From Verrucomicrobiaceae bacterium UBA7681 (GTDB lineage: Bacteria > Verrucomicrobiota > Verrucomicrobiia > Verrucomicrobiales > Verrucomicrobiaceae): a stretch of 64,000 bases of DNA. How positions within the stretch are numbered: position 1 is the stretch's first letter; every line of letters starts with the position of its first letter. The DNA is taken from positions 36,234 through 100,233 of the forward strand of contig DLGZ01000053.1 of the NCBI GenBank assembly GCA_002482965.1. The letters run 5' to 3'. A program made the translations under genes and the position numbers. Shown here one piece after another: positions 8,681-18,100 of the stretch. Below the pieces are notes generated by a model. That model was not told the origin of the DNA and did not search any database. It saw nothing but the letters and a program-made list of their open reading frames with translations.

Positions 8681-9409
8681 TCACAATCCTGCAGACCTGA
8701 GCTGCTGCAGGATGCGATGATCCACCTGTGGCGATGCAAAAAGTGTTGGCTCCCCCTCCTTGTGAAAACGACGGTTCGGCTTGCCTTTAGGAATGAGAGT
8801 GCCCGAATGGTCGAGAAAACCAAGCCGGCCTACAGGATCATGAATCAGGATGCCACCGCCTTGAACCTCTGCGATGAACAAGCCCGGAGGCCAGAAGTAT
8901 TCCCCCTTCCGGTTGATCACTGCCTTCTTTCCACCGATCTGAACAGGGCAGGCGGCACCGACAAAGCGCCCGATGTATCGATCTGCGTCATAGGCCGGTT
9001 TGATGACCCACTGACCGGACTTGTCGATGAATCCATACTTGCCGCCCTGGGCAGCAGCGGCAAGGCCATCGTAAAAAGCAAAGGGCGAATCAAACTGCGG
9101 ATGGATGACGATTTGCCCGCTCTTATCGCAGGCACCCCATGACTGCCCTTTCTGAAAAGCCACGAGTCCCTCTGAGAGATCGGCAACCATGTTGGGATAA
9201 AGCGCCAGATCGGAGAGCATGACCTTGTCATCCATCAGGCGTACCTTGGCAGCTGAATCGGGGAAGCATGCACCGTTGGAAGGCTCGTAGTGCATCGACA
9301 CTTCCACGGTGAGCTTTGCCTTTTTGACCAAATCAGGCATCACGTCGTCGCTGGCAGCGCCAGCGAACAACAGACTCGGTGCAAAAACCACTAAGACAAT
9401 TGCTCTCAT
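8681..9409 (-). CDS. Exported WG-repeat protein
   Basis: 242 residues with an N-terminal hydrophobic signal (about 1-19). From about 85 onward it holds WG-type repeats: SWGACDKSGQIVIHPQFD, YGFIDKSGQWVIKPAYD, a degenerate AVINRKGEY copy and LGFLDHSG. WG repeats form beta-structured binding surfaces; no enzyme motif is visible. Expected location is the periplasm or cell surface. It follows the small gene at 9518-9700 after 108 nt and precedes the DUF1501 gene by 58 nt on the same strand. Start ATG at 9409. Confidence 0.8.
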   Translation of the reverse strand: MRAIVLVVFAPSLLFAGAASDDVMPDLVKKAKLTVEVSMHYEPSNGACFPDSAAKVRLMDDKVMLSDLALYPNMVADLSEGLVAFQKGQSWGACDKSGQIVIHPQFDSPFAFYDGLAAAAQGGKYGFIDKSGQWVIKPAYDADRYIGRFVGAACPVQIGGKKAVINRKGEYFWPPGLFIAEVQGGGILIHDPVGRLGFLDHSGTLIPKGKPNRRFHKEGEPTLFASPQVDHRILQQLRSAGL

Positions 9410-9517
9410 GTTCTGAAACCAAGGCTATCATCAAATGATGAGGGAACCAAGCTTCAAATCAGGTTTGGGCATTGGTTGCCAGCTATCACGGCGTGATGCG
9501 TTGGATGCTGCAATGAC

Positions 9518-9700
9518 CTACTTCCGATTCCAGGCGCCCAGCTTTATTTTGTAGTCAGCGGTTGCTGAATCCGCAGCAGACTTTTGCCGCAAAATTTTGG
9601 TCACCACCACTGCGCCATCCTGAATCACCACTCGCAGATCGGCTTCATCGCCTTCTTTGAGGACCAACCCCTCTGGAATGGTCGTTTTGATCGGATACAT
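9518..9700 (-). CDS. Small hypothetical protein with weak AbrB/MazE-like look
   Basis: 60 residues from the ATG at 9700 (an upstream TTG at 9733 is possible but less likely). The segment TIPEGLVLKEGDEADLRV followed by DGAVVVTKI resembles the swapped-hairpin AbrB/MazE fold, in which an LKEGDE-type turn is usual. The remainder is Lys-rich. No toxin gene is adjacent, so an antitoxin role is not supported. It lies 46 nt after the DUF1501 stop on the same strand. No clear ribosome-binding site. Confidence 0.4.
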   Translation of the reverse strand: MYPIKTTIPEGLVLKEGDEADLRVVIQDGAVVVTKILRQKSAADSATADYKIKLGAWNRK

Positions 9701-9746
9701 GAGGCACAATACGCCTGCACAGGGCAGGGGCAAGCCACGTTCTGCC

Positions 9747-11108
9747 TCAGATCAGCTCCGGCATCGGCTGCCAGCCATCGACAAGATACTGAGGACGGCC
9801 GGTCAAATCGTTGAGCGTGGTCTTCACGGTGTCGATGCCCATGTGCTTGTAGAGCGTGGCAAAGACTTCGCCAAAATGAACAGGGCGTTCGGTGGCTTCG
9901 CCGCCAAGTCTGTCGGTGGCACCGATGACCTGCCCGGTGTGCAATCCGCCACCCGCGAGCAATGCGCCGCCGACACGCGGCCAGTGGTCGCGACCACCGT
10001 CTTTGTTCACGATCGGAGTGCGGCCAAACTCGCCCCAGGCGACGACGGCGACATCTTTGTCGAGGCCGCGCTCATGCAGATCTTCGACGAGGGCGCTCAT
10101 GCCTTGATCAAAGAGCGGCAGATGGCGAAGGAGCTGCGGGTAATTGTTATCGTGGAAGTCCCAGCGGCCAAAATTCAGCGTCACCACACGGGCACCGGCT
10201 TCGACGAGACGGCGGGCGAGCAGGAAGTGTTCGAGATTGAGAGGAGCGCCGTCGCCGTAATTTTTCGGGTCACCTTTGCCGTAGCGTTCACGGGTTTTGA
10301 CGCTCTCCTTGTTCAAATCGAGCGCGGTGAGCAGCTTGCTGGACGTCAGCACGTTCAGCGCCTGCTGATTGAAGGCGTCCATGCTGCCGACGAGGCCGCT
10401 GGAGTCGATTTCGCGGCGGAATTTGTCAAAGCCGGTGAGCAGCGAGCGGCGATCTTCGAGACGGTCGAGGGTGATGCCGTTGAGCTGGAGGTCGTCCATG
10501 CCTGCGCCATTCGGGCGGAAGGCGGCATGCGTATTGCCGCAGAAGCCAGGATGCCCCGGAGATCCATAAGGCGGGTGTCCGGCCTTCGGAGCGAGGCCGA
10601 CGAATGCTGGCATGGCGGGATCGGCCTGGCCTTTGAGACGGGAAACGACCGAACCTAAGGAAGGCGGATCAGAAAGACGGCCAACAGGGGCGCCGCCACC
10701 GTTCGGGGGCGGTGGCTTGCCGGTGTAGCAGATGAAGCTGTCGTGCGCACCGTTCGGCGAGCCGTACATGCTGCGGATCGGCACCAGCTTGTCCATGATC
10801 TTGGCGAGACGTGGTGCGTGCTCGGAGATGTGGATGCCGGGGACGGCTGTCTTGATGGGCTTGTAGGGGCCGCGAATCTCCAGCGGCGCATCCATCTTCA
10901 AATCGTACATGTCCTGATGCGGCGGCGCGCCGCACATGTAGATCATGATCACGGATTTGAAGCTGCGGCCCGTGCGTGCCTCGGCCTCGGCCTTCAGCAG
11001 TTCCGGCAAGGACAGCCCGCCCATGGCGAGACCGCCGATGCGCAGGAAGTCGCGACGCGAGACGCCGTCGCAGAATTTTCCGTGGGATTTGCCAGAAAGG
11101 GTGAGCAT
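9747..11108 (-). CDS. DUF1501 protein with Tat signal
   Basis: 453 residues, close paralogue of the protein at 3275-4615. They share FCDGVSRR followed by D/NFLRIGG-type Tat motif, VIMIYMCGAPPHQDMYD, PGIHISEHAPRLAKIMD, WGEFGRTPIVN, GRDHWPRVG and LTGRPQYLVDG at the C-terminus. An internal Gly/Pro-rich stretch (TGKPPPPNGGGAP) is absent from the paralogue. It is probably an exported hydrolase-fold protein of unknown substrate. No DUF1549/DUF1553 gene is adjacent, unlike the usual pairing. It is divergent from the kelch gene. Confidence 0.9.
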   Translation of the reverse strand: MLTLSGKSHGKFCDGVSRRDFLRIGGLAMGGLSLPELLKAEAEARTGRSFKSVIMIYMCGAPPHQDMYDLKMDAPLEIRGPYKPIKTAVPGIHISEHAPRLAKIMDKLVPIRSMYGSPNGAHDSFICYTGKPPPPNGGGAPVGRLSDPPSLGSVVSRLKGQADPAMPAFVGLAPKAGHPPYGSPGHPGFCGNTHAAFRPNGAGMDDLQLNGITLDRLEDRRSLLTGFDKFRREIDSSGLVGSMDAFNQQALNVLTSSKLLTALDLNKESVKTRERYGKGDPKNYGDGAPLNLEHFLLARRLVEAGARVVTLNFGRWDFHDNNYPQLLRHLPLFDQGMSALVEDLHERGLDKDVAVVAWGEFGRTPIVNKDGGRDHWPRVGGALLAGGGLHTGQVIGATDRLGGEATERPVHFGEVFATLYKHMGIDTVKTTLNDLTGRPQYLVDGWQPMPELI

Positions 11109-11174
11109 TTGATGTAGCCAAAATAAGCACTCAATGTGCCGGAACTATCATCAAAACGACGTTATGTGCCGGTC

Positions 11175-12185
11175 ATGCTTCGCCCGCTGCTCTGCCTCAT
11201 GTCCCTGATCATCACTGTTTCTGCCGCCGATTTGCCGTGGTCGCCTCTGCCAGCCCTGCCTGATCAACGGGGGTTCGCTGGTTCTTTTGCCGGAGTGGTG
11301 GATGGCACGCTCATGGTCGCGGGAGGCACGCATTTCATCGACAAAATGCCGTGGGAAGGCGGGACGAAGGTCTGGTATGACACGATCTTTGGGCTGGAGA
11401 AGCCGGAAGGTAACTGGCGGGTGATGGGAAAACTGCCGAAACCCAATGGCTATGGGGTGAGCATCACGACTCCCGCAGGGTGGATCATCCTCGGCGGAGG
11501 CAATGCCACGGAGCACTTTCGTGAGGTATTCTGGGTGCAAAAAGCCGCCAAACTGCCGCCGCTGCCAAGGCCCTGCGCCTTTATGTGCGGCTGCGAATCC
11601 GATGGCGTCATCTACCTCTGCGGGGGCATCGAAACACCGACGGCCACCACTGCCATGAGCACGTTTTGGTCGCTGGATCTGAAACAACCCGATGCGGCGT
11701 GGCAGGAACTGCCCCCCTGCCCCGGCAAAGCGCGCATTCTCGCCTGCATGGCTGCGGTGGATGGTGTGGTGCATCTGTTCAGCGGTGCGGCACTGCATGC
11801 GGGCAAGGATGGCAAACCCGAGCGGGAATGGCTGAATGATGCCTGGGCCTACCAACCAGCCACAGGCTGGAAAAAACTGCCCGACATGCCCCGGGTGGCC
11901 GTGGCAGCTCCGAATCCTGCCCCGGTGATCGATTCCAAGATTTACATTCTTGGTGGTGACGATGGCGCCAACGTCAACTTCGAGCCTAAGGAGAAACATC
12001 CCGGCTTTCCACGCTCGGTTCTGGTCTTCGACGTGAAAACGCAGGCGTGGAGCCAGGCGGGCGAGGTGCCATTCTCGCTTGTCACGACCAATGCCGTGCG
12101 CTGGCAGGACCAAATCGTGATTCCCGGGGGGGAGGCACGCCCAGGCGTCAGATCGCCTCAGGTGTGGAGCGGGGCGATTAAGTGA
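11175..12185 (+). CDS. Exported kelch-repeat protein (NanM/permuted mutarotase-like)
   Basis: 336 residues from the ATG at 11175, which gives a proper signal peptide (MLRPLLCLMSLIITVSA). The earlier in-frame start at 11136 would bury it. Repeated GGG/GG turns with Trp-Pro-Pro motifs form a kelch propeller: GTLMVAGGTHF, WIILGGGNATEHF, IYLCGGIE, VHLFSGAA, IYILGGDDG and IVIPGGEARPG. The order and the opening LPALPDQRGFAG resemble N-acetylneuraminate epimerase or cyclically permuted mutarotase proteins. A sugar-epimerase role is possible, but a non-catalytic propeller cannot be excluded. It precedes the ketoreductase gene by 36 nt. Confidence 0.75.
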   Translation: MLRPLLCLMSLIITVSAADLPWSPLPALPDQRGFAGSFAGVVDGTLMVAGGTHFIDKMPWEGGTKVWYDTIFGLEKPEGNWRVMGKLPKPNGYGVSITTPAGWIILGGGNATEHFREVFWVQKAAKLPPLPRPCAFMCGCESDGVIYLCGGIETPTATTAMSTFWSLDLKQPDAAWQELPPCPGKARILACMAAVDGVVHLFSGAALHAGKDGKPEREWLNDAWAYQPATGWKKLPDMPRVAVAAPNPAPVIDSKIYILGGDDGANVNFEPKEKHPGFPRSVLVFDVKTQAWSQAGEVPFSLVTTNAVRWQDQIVIPGGEARPGVRSPQVWSGAIK

Positions 12186-12221
12186 CTTGCAACACCTCCC
12201 GGCGAACTCCAATGCTTCAAG

Positions 12222-12950
12222 ATGAGTCGTAGTATTTTGATCACGGGTGCGAATGGGGCACTGGGCCTTGCCATCGCTGAATTCTTCCTGACGCGGGAGG
12301 AAAGCTGCCAGGTTTTTCTCGGAGTGCGGGAGCGGCGGGAGCGGGCGCAGGAGCTTGCCGCACAATTTTCAGGCCGTGCGCATTTATTGACACTCGAAAT
12401 CACCTCCCCGGACGATTGGAAGGCAGCAGTGACAGAAATCGAACACAAAGCCGCGCCTCTCGGAGTCCTGATCAACAACGCGGGCTTCCATGAAGACGCG
12501 CTGCTGGCCAACATGGCGCAGGATCAGTGGTCGCGCGTTTTGGATGCCAACCTGAACGCCGTCTTTCACGGTTGTCAGGCAGCGCTGCCAGGGATGATGC
12601 GGGAGCGGCAGGGGCGCATTGTGAACATCGCCTCACTCAGTGCCATTTCCTCGCCAGCGGGACAAACCAACTACGCCGCCGCCAAGGCCGGGGTGATCGG
12701 TCTGACGCAGAGTCTGGCCAAGGAATCTGCCCGGATGGGCATCACCGTGAATGCGGTCTGCCCCGGTTATATTGAGGGAGGCCTGCCGGCGGATTGGACA
12801 CCGGAGCACCTCAAGGCGCTCAAAATGCAGCTCCCGATGCGGCGTTTCGCCAAGCCGACGGAGATTGCGGCGGCGGTTTTCTTCCTTGCTAGCGCGGATG
12901 CGAGCTATATCACTGGTTCGACCCTAAAAATTGACGGGGGGCTCCTTTAG
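12222..12950 (+). CDS. FabG-like short-chain dehydrogenase / 3-oxoacyl-ACP reductase
   Basis: 242 residues, a complete classical SDR: the NAD(P)-binding TGANGALG at 8-15, NNAG at 85-88, and the catalytic Ser138, Tyr151 and Lys155 (YAAAK) at the spacing seen in FabG, ending in the usual ITGSTLKIDGG. It is predicted to reduce a 3-oxoacyl thioester or similar carbonyl with NADPH in the cytoplasm. The acyl carrier protein gene follows after 35 nt, which supports an acyl-ACP substrate rather than a free sugar or steroid. It is the first gene of a four-gene cluster to 15113. It is probably not the sole housekeeping FabG, because fabD/fabF are not adjacent. Confidence 0.85.
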   Translation: MSRSILITGANGALGLAIAEFFLTREESCQVFLGVRERRERAQELAAQFSGRAHLLTLEITSPDDWKAAVTEIEHKAAPLGVLINNAGFHEDALLANMAQDQWSRVLDANLNAVFHGCQAALPGMMRERQGRIVNIASLSAISSPAGQTNYAAAKAGVIGLTQSLAKESARMGITVNAVCPGYIEGGLPADWTPEHLKALKMQLPMRRFAKPTEIAAAVFFLASADASYITGSTLKIDGGLL

Positions 12951-12985
12951 CCTACCCTGAGCACCCTACGCCACGTATCCCCTGC

Positions 12986-13240
12986 ATGCCGACCCGCCAG
13001 CGCCTCAAAGAACTTATGATCAGCGAACTCATGCTCGACATGGCCGCAGATGAAATCGGCGATGACACCCCTCTCTTTGGTCCCGCAGGCATCGGCCTCG
13101 ATTCCGTGGACGCCCTGCAGCTTGTGGTGATGATCGAAAAGCATTTTGGCTATAAAATGGCCGACCAGGACCAGGCGAAGCGCATCCTGCAAAGTGTGAA
13201 CACGATCGCCGAGGCCGTGGACCAGAAAGCAGCGGCGTAA
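12986..13240 (+). CDS. Acyl carrier protein
   Basis: 84 residues with the phosphopantetheine site GLDSVDALQL; the modified Ser is residue 40. The surrounding helix pattern (acidic helix II, then MIEKHFGYKM) is typical of ACPs. The PLFGPAGIGLDS loop resembles ACPs of specialised acyl pathways rather than the housekeeping DSLD form. It is presumably charged by a 4'-phosphopantetheinyl transferase encoded elsewhere. It lies between the ketoreductase and the flippase-like gene (23 nt to the next start). Confidence 0.88.
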   Translation: MPTRQRLKELMISELMLDMAADEIGDDTPLFGPAGIGLDSVDALQLVVMIEKHFGYKMADQDQAKRILQSVNTIAEAVDQKAAA

Positions 13241-13263
13241 TCCCTCTGCCACAGCTCTGCGTT

Positions 13264-14274
13264 TTGAAACGCTTCGTCTCCATCTCCCTGCGCCTGCTCA
13301 TCAGCGGTGTGCTGCTCGTGCTGCTGTTTCGGGAGCATGACCTCATCGCGGACATCGTGCCGCGTCTGCGAGCGCTGCTGACGAACTGGCCGTGGACGCT
13401 CGCCGGGGTCTCCTTTGCGTTTCTCTCGCTATTTCTGACCGCCGTGCGCTGGCACATCATTTTGCGCGGTCAGGTGCCCGAGCTGCCGTTCCATGTCGTG
13501 CTGCGCACGGAAATCATCAGCGCTTTCTTCAACATCAGCTCCGTCGGCGTGGTGGGTGGGGACACCTACAAGATCATGTCTCTTTCCCGTCGCCTGCCCG
13601 GGCAGACGATGACGGTGAGCGTTTCACTCGTGCTGGACCATCTCACCGGACTCATCTCCGTGGCCTTTTTGTTCTCCGTCTGCATGCTGGCGAGGGCTTC
13701 GCACTGGAATGAAATCGGCCACGATCTGCGCATGCTGATCACCGGCTATGCCATGTATGTCGGCGGGGCCATTGTGGGTCTCGTTATCAGCTGGTTTTCC
13801 TTCAAGCCCAGCCTGCTGGCGTGGGGACGGCGCGCGTTTCCGCGCACCATGGGCAATCCCAGGCTGGCCGGCCTCATCGCACGGCTGACAAAGGTGCATG
13901 ATATCGCTGCACTGCTCTGGAGGCGGACGCTTTCCGCCTCGGTTGTTTCCATCGGCATGCATACGGCTTTTTTTATGAGCTTTTACTGCGGCCTGCAGGC
14001 GGTGGGCGGCGCGGCACCGGTGCTCGACGTGCTGACGGCCATGCCGATCGTCGATGCGGCGGCATCACTGCCGGTTTCCATCTCCGGGCTCGGTGTGCGT
14101 GAGCGCACCTTTGAGGCGCTGCTGGCAGGTCTGGCCAATGTGCCTGAGGCCGTAGGCGTTTCCGCCTCTCTGGCCGGCTGGATGTTCAGTTTGTTCTGGG
14201 GCATTGTCGGAGGCGTGATGTTCCTGCGCGCCAAGCATGCCGCCATCATTCCGCCGGAGGCGCAGTGCGCATGA
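13264..14274 (+). CDS. Flippase-like membrane protein (LPG synthase TM-domain/UPF0104 family)
   Basis: 336 residues with about eight hydrophobic helices and the family signature PVSISGLGVRERTFEALL near the C-terminus; VGVVGGDTYKIMSL is a further conserved stretch. The fold is that of the flippase domain of lysylphosphatidylglycerol synthase (MprF) without its soluble synthetase domain. Such proteins are thought to move or handle lipids in the inner membrane. The start is TTG at 13264; I see no ATG that preserves the first membrane helix. Its stop overlaps the patatin ATG by the ATGA arrangement, which suggests translational coupling. Confidence 0.85.
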   Translation: MKRFVSISLRLLISGVLLVLLFREHDLIADIVPRLRALLTNWPWTLAGVSFAFLSLFLTAVRWHIILRGQVPELPFHVVLRTEIISAFFNISSVGVVGGDTYKIMSLSRRLPGQTMTVSVSLVLDHLTGLISVAFLFSVCMLARASHWNEIGHDLRMLITGYAMYVGGAIVGLVISWFSFKPSLLAWGRRAFPRTMGNPRLAGLIARLTKVHDIAALLWRRTLSASVVSIGMHTAFFMSFYCGLQAVGGAAPVLDVLTAMPIVDAAASLPVSISGLGVRERTFEALLAGLANVPEAVGVSASLAGWMFSLFWGIVGGVMFLRAKHAAIIPPEAQCA

Positions 14275-15113
14275 GTTCACCCCCGCGCATTGCCATCGCA
14301 CTCGGTGCTTCTTTCATGGGTTATGCCACGCACGCGGGCTTCCTGGCACGGCTGCATGCGCGCGGGGTGAGACCGGTCGCTATCTCGGGCTCTTCAGCAG
14401 GTGCCATCACCGCTGGTTTGTACGCCTCAGGCCTGGAGCAGGAAACCATCCGGCGGGCCGTACTCAGTCCGCGCCTGCATCTGTCCTTTGCCATGCGCAC
14501 AAAGTGGTTCTGGCACCAGCTCATCAGCAGCTTCTATTGCCGTCATCCCGGCTTTTTCGACCCCCGGGGTGCCATCTCTCATTTTGAATCGGTCGTCGGC
14601 ACGCGAACCATCGAATCGCTGTCGAACCCCCGACTGCTGATCGCCTTGAGCGATTTGTCAAAACATGAGACCCTCTTCGTTCGCAGCGGGAGGCTAGCCA
14701 CTGCGATGGCCGCCAGCTCCTGCGTGCCGATGCTCTTCACACCGCTGGAGTTTGAAAATCGTCTGTGCACCGACGGCGGTGTCTCTCATGAATCGCCGAT
14801 TGATCCATGGTTCACAGAAGACGACATCGATCACATCATCATTCATCGCATCATCCAGCCTCCTGGAAAGCCGCCAGTGATGCCTCTGGGCCGTCTGCTG
14901 GCAACCATCGCCGCGACGCATGCATCCATGAACCGCCAGATTTTGAACGACCGCATTGAACTGGCACGCCTGCACGGCAAAAAACTCACCATCATCACCA
15001 CGAACCATTCACGCCCTTCGCCGTTTTTTCCTGGAGGGCTCAAGCAGTGCTACGCGCTTGGGGATGCCACTGCGCAGAAGCTCTTGGAAACGGAGCTGTC
15101 GAACCACGTCTGA
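14271..15113 (+). CDS. Patatin-like phospholipase
   Basis: 280 residues from the ATG at 14271, which overlaps the upstream stop (ATGA) and has GGAGG about 10 nt upstream; a GTG at 14265 is also open but badly spaced. Catalytic dyad motifs are visible: the nucleophile elbow GSSAG (Ser42) and DGG at 168-170 (Asp168), with a Gly-rich oxyanion segment ALGASFMGYATHAG at the N-terminus. It is predicted to be an acyl hydrolase on phospholipid or acyl ester, with no signal peptide, so cytoplasmic or membrane-associated. As the last gene of the ketoreductase-ACP-flippase cluster it may edit or remodel an acyl product. It ends exactly against the mfd stop. Confidence 0.85.
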   Translation: MSSPPRIAIALGASFMGYATHAGFLARLHARGVRPVAISGSSAGAITAGLYASGLEQETIRRAVLSPRLHLSFAMRTKWFWHQLISSFYCRHPGFFDPRGAISHFESVVGTRTIESLSNPRLLIALSDLSKHETLFVRSGRLATAMAASSCVPMLFTPLEFENRLCTDGGVSHESPIDPWFTEDDIDHIIIHRIIQPPGKPPVMPLGRLLATIAATHASMNRQILNDRIELARLHGKKLTIITTNHSRPSPFFPGGLKQCYALGDATAQKLLETELSNHV

Positions 15114-18100
15114 TCACAGCGTCCGCAGCATCGCCAGCGTCTCGGCGAGCTGTTTGAAACCTTCGCGCGAGGCGAGACGAGGGAATTTGCCCTGGATCAT
15201 GACGAACTTGCCATTGCGTGTGAGCATGAGCTTGCGGTCTTTGATTTCGACATCGCTGATGCCGACGTGCGCGGCAGCGAGACGGATGGAGGCACAGGTG
15301 AGCAGGTTCTGCACGGCATGCGGAAGCTTTTCGCCGAACTGGTCGCGCCACTGCGATTCAAGCTCTTCGAGTTCTTTGCGCGTCATGATTTCGCCCACCT
15401 GACGGTAGGCGGTGATGCGCAGCTTGAGGTCTTCGATGAAAGTGGATGGCAGGAAGGCGGGCGTGGCGGTTTTTTCCGCCTGCACCATCATGGCTTCATT
15501 CATGACGAGGAAGTCTGAGCGTAGTCCGACTTCGACGGGGCGCGCCACACGGCGGCCCTGCATGCGGGCGACGCTTTGCTTGAGCATCTGGCAGTACAGA
15601 TCAAAACCCACAGCGGCGATGTGGCCACTCTGCTCGGTGCCGAGGAGATTGCCCGCGCCGCGGATCTCCAGATCGCGCAGGGCGATTTTGAAGCCGCTGC
15701 CGAGGCCGGCGTACTGCTTGATGGCGTTCACGCGTTTGCGCGCATCGCCTGCGGTCACCGCATCCTGTGGCAGCAGCAGATAGGCATGCGCCTGCACACC
15801 ACCACGACCGACGCGGCCGCGCAACTGATAAAGATCCGCCAGGCCGAAGCGGTCTGCACGATCAATGATGATGGTGTTCGCATTGGGGATATCGACCCCG
15901 CTTTCAATGATCGTAGTGCAGACGAGCACGTCGGCGCCGCCATCGACGAAGGTGTGCATCACGTCCTCCAACAGTTCGCTGTCCATCTGGCCATGACCGA
16001 TGATGACACGGGCTTTCGGGCAGAGATCGCGGATGCGCTGCGCGACTTTTTCGATGGTCATCACGCGATTGTGCAGGAAGAAAACCTGTCCGCCGCGCTC
16101 AATTTCTGCTTCGACGGCCTGCTTGATCGTGCGCTCGTCATAGGGGCAGATCATCGTTTGCACGGCCTGCTTGTTCGGAGGCGGTGTCTCGATGGTACTC
16201 ATGTCGCGCATGCCCATGAGAGCGAGGTAGAGCGTGCGCGGAATCGGCGTGGCGCTGAGGGTGAGCACATCGACGAGCCGGAAGAGGTCCTTGAATTTTT
16301 CTTTGTGCTTCACACCGAAGCGCTGCTCCTCATCGATCACGGCAAGGCCGAGATTTTTGAAACGCACGTCTTTGGAAATGACGCGATGCGTGCCGATGAC
16401 GATGTCCACCGTGCCCTCGGTGATGCCTCGCAAAATCTCGCGCTCACGGTTTGGAGGGGTGAGGCGGCAGAGCATCTCGACGGACACGGGAAACTCGCTC
16501 ATGCGCTGGCGGATGTTCTCCCAGTGCTGGCGTGCCAGCACCGTCGTAGGGACAAGGATGGCCACCTGACGACCGCCCATGACGGCTTTGAAAGCGGCAC
16601 GAATGGCGACCTCCGTTTTGCCGAATCCGACATCGGCGCAGAGCAGCCTGTCCATGGGTTTTTCAGCCTCCATGTCGCGTTTGATCTCCTCCACGCTGCG
16701 GAGTTGGTCCGGAGTTTCGCGGTATAAAAACGATTCCTCGAACTCGACCTGCCACTTCGTGTCCGGCTGGTGCGAATACGCCTTCAGCGTCTGCCGTTCC
16801 GCGGCCACGCTGAGCATGCGCACGGCGAAGTCCTCGACGCTTTTCTCCGCGCTCTTGCGGGTCTTCTGCCAGCGCGCTTCGCTGAGCTTGCTCAAGGCAG
16901 GCGCCTTGCCGCCGACGCCCACGTAACGGGTGACCATGTGAGTGTGGGCCACCGGCACAAAGAGCTTGGCACCCTCGGCATAATGCAGAACAAGCACTTC
17001 CTCGCGCTTGCCCGAATCACGCACCTCGACGCCGCCGAAGCGGGCCACACCATGTTCGGCATGCACGACGATGTCGCCCTCCCGCAGGTCGCGCATGACA
17101 TCGCGCGCTTTGCGCAGGACTTCGGCTTCATCGAGTTTCGAACCGCGTACGCGGCGGATGTGCTGATGACGGCCAAAAATTTCCGCGCCGGTAAGCACAG
17201 CCAGTTTGGCCGCTGGCACGGTGAAGCCGCGATAGAGCAGGCCGAGCTTCGTTTCGAGTGAGGCAGGCAGGCCGCTTTGCAATTCAGCGAAGCGTTCACG
17301 CTCCGCCTCGTTGTGAAAGAAAATGACGGTGCGCCATCCGTCCTTGTGCCATTCACGGATTTGACGGGCAAAGTGCTCACGCCGAGCCTCATGCAGGACA
17401 AAGTCGGACGCATCAAAGACCCCGAGCGGGTTCTCATGAATCGCGGCGGAATAATCCTCGATGCCCTCGGCTGGCGCGGCACCGCTGAGGATGCGGGCAT
17501 GCGCCTCTCCTTCGCAGTCGATGGCGACGATGAAATCATCCCGGTGCAGATGCTCGCGCACCAGCGAGGCGTCCTCTGCATTGTCATTCATCTGCAGAAT
17601 GACGCCCACACTTTCCAGCCGCTTGATGGAGGACTGATTGTGCAGATCAAAGGCACGAATCGATTCGATCTCATCATCGAAAAATTCCAGCCGCAGGGGT
17701 TCCTCCGCCTGCCAGGAGAAGAAGTCCACGATGCCGCCGCGACGGGCGAACTGACCGCGCTCGGTGACGACGGGCACGCGCTCATATTCCGCCGCGCTCA
17801 GATCTCGCAGCAGGTCCTCCACATCCAGCTTTGCTCCGACAGTGAGCGTGCGACGCTGGCTGGTGATTTCGGCCAGTGCTGGTGCGGGCTCTTCCAGACT
17901 GTCTGCGCACAGCACCATGACCGGTGCGTCTCCTTCCATCATGCGGCCGAGCACTCCCGCACGCTCTGCCAGCAGTTCAGGGTCGATCAAAGCATCGTTC
18001 ACCACTTGGCCGAGACGTGGGAAATAAAGCGCGGGGCACTGCCATACGCCGAGTTCAGCATGCACATGATCCTGTGTCTTCACGTCAGCGCACAAGATCC

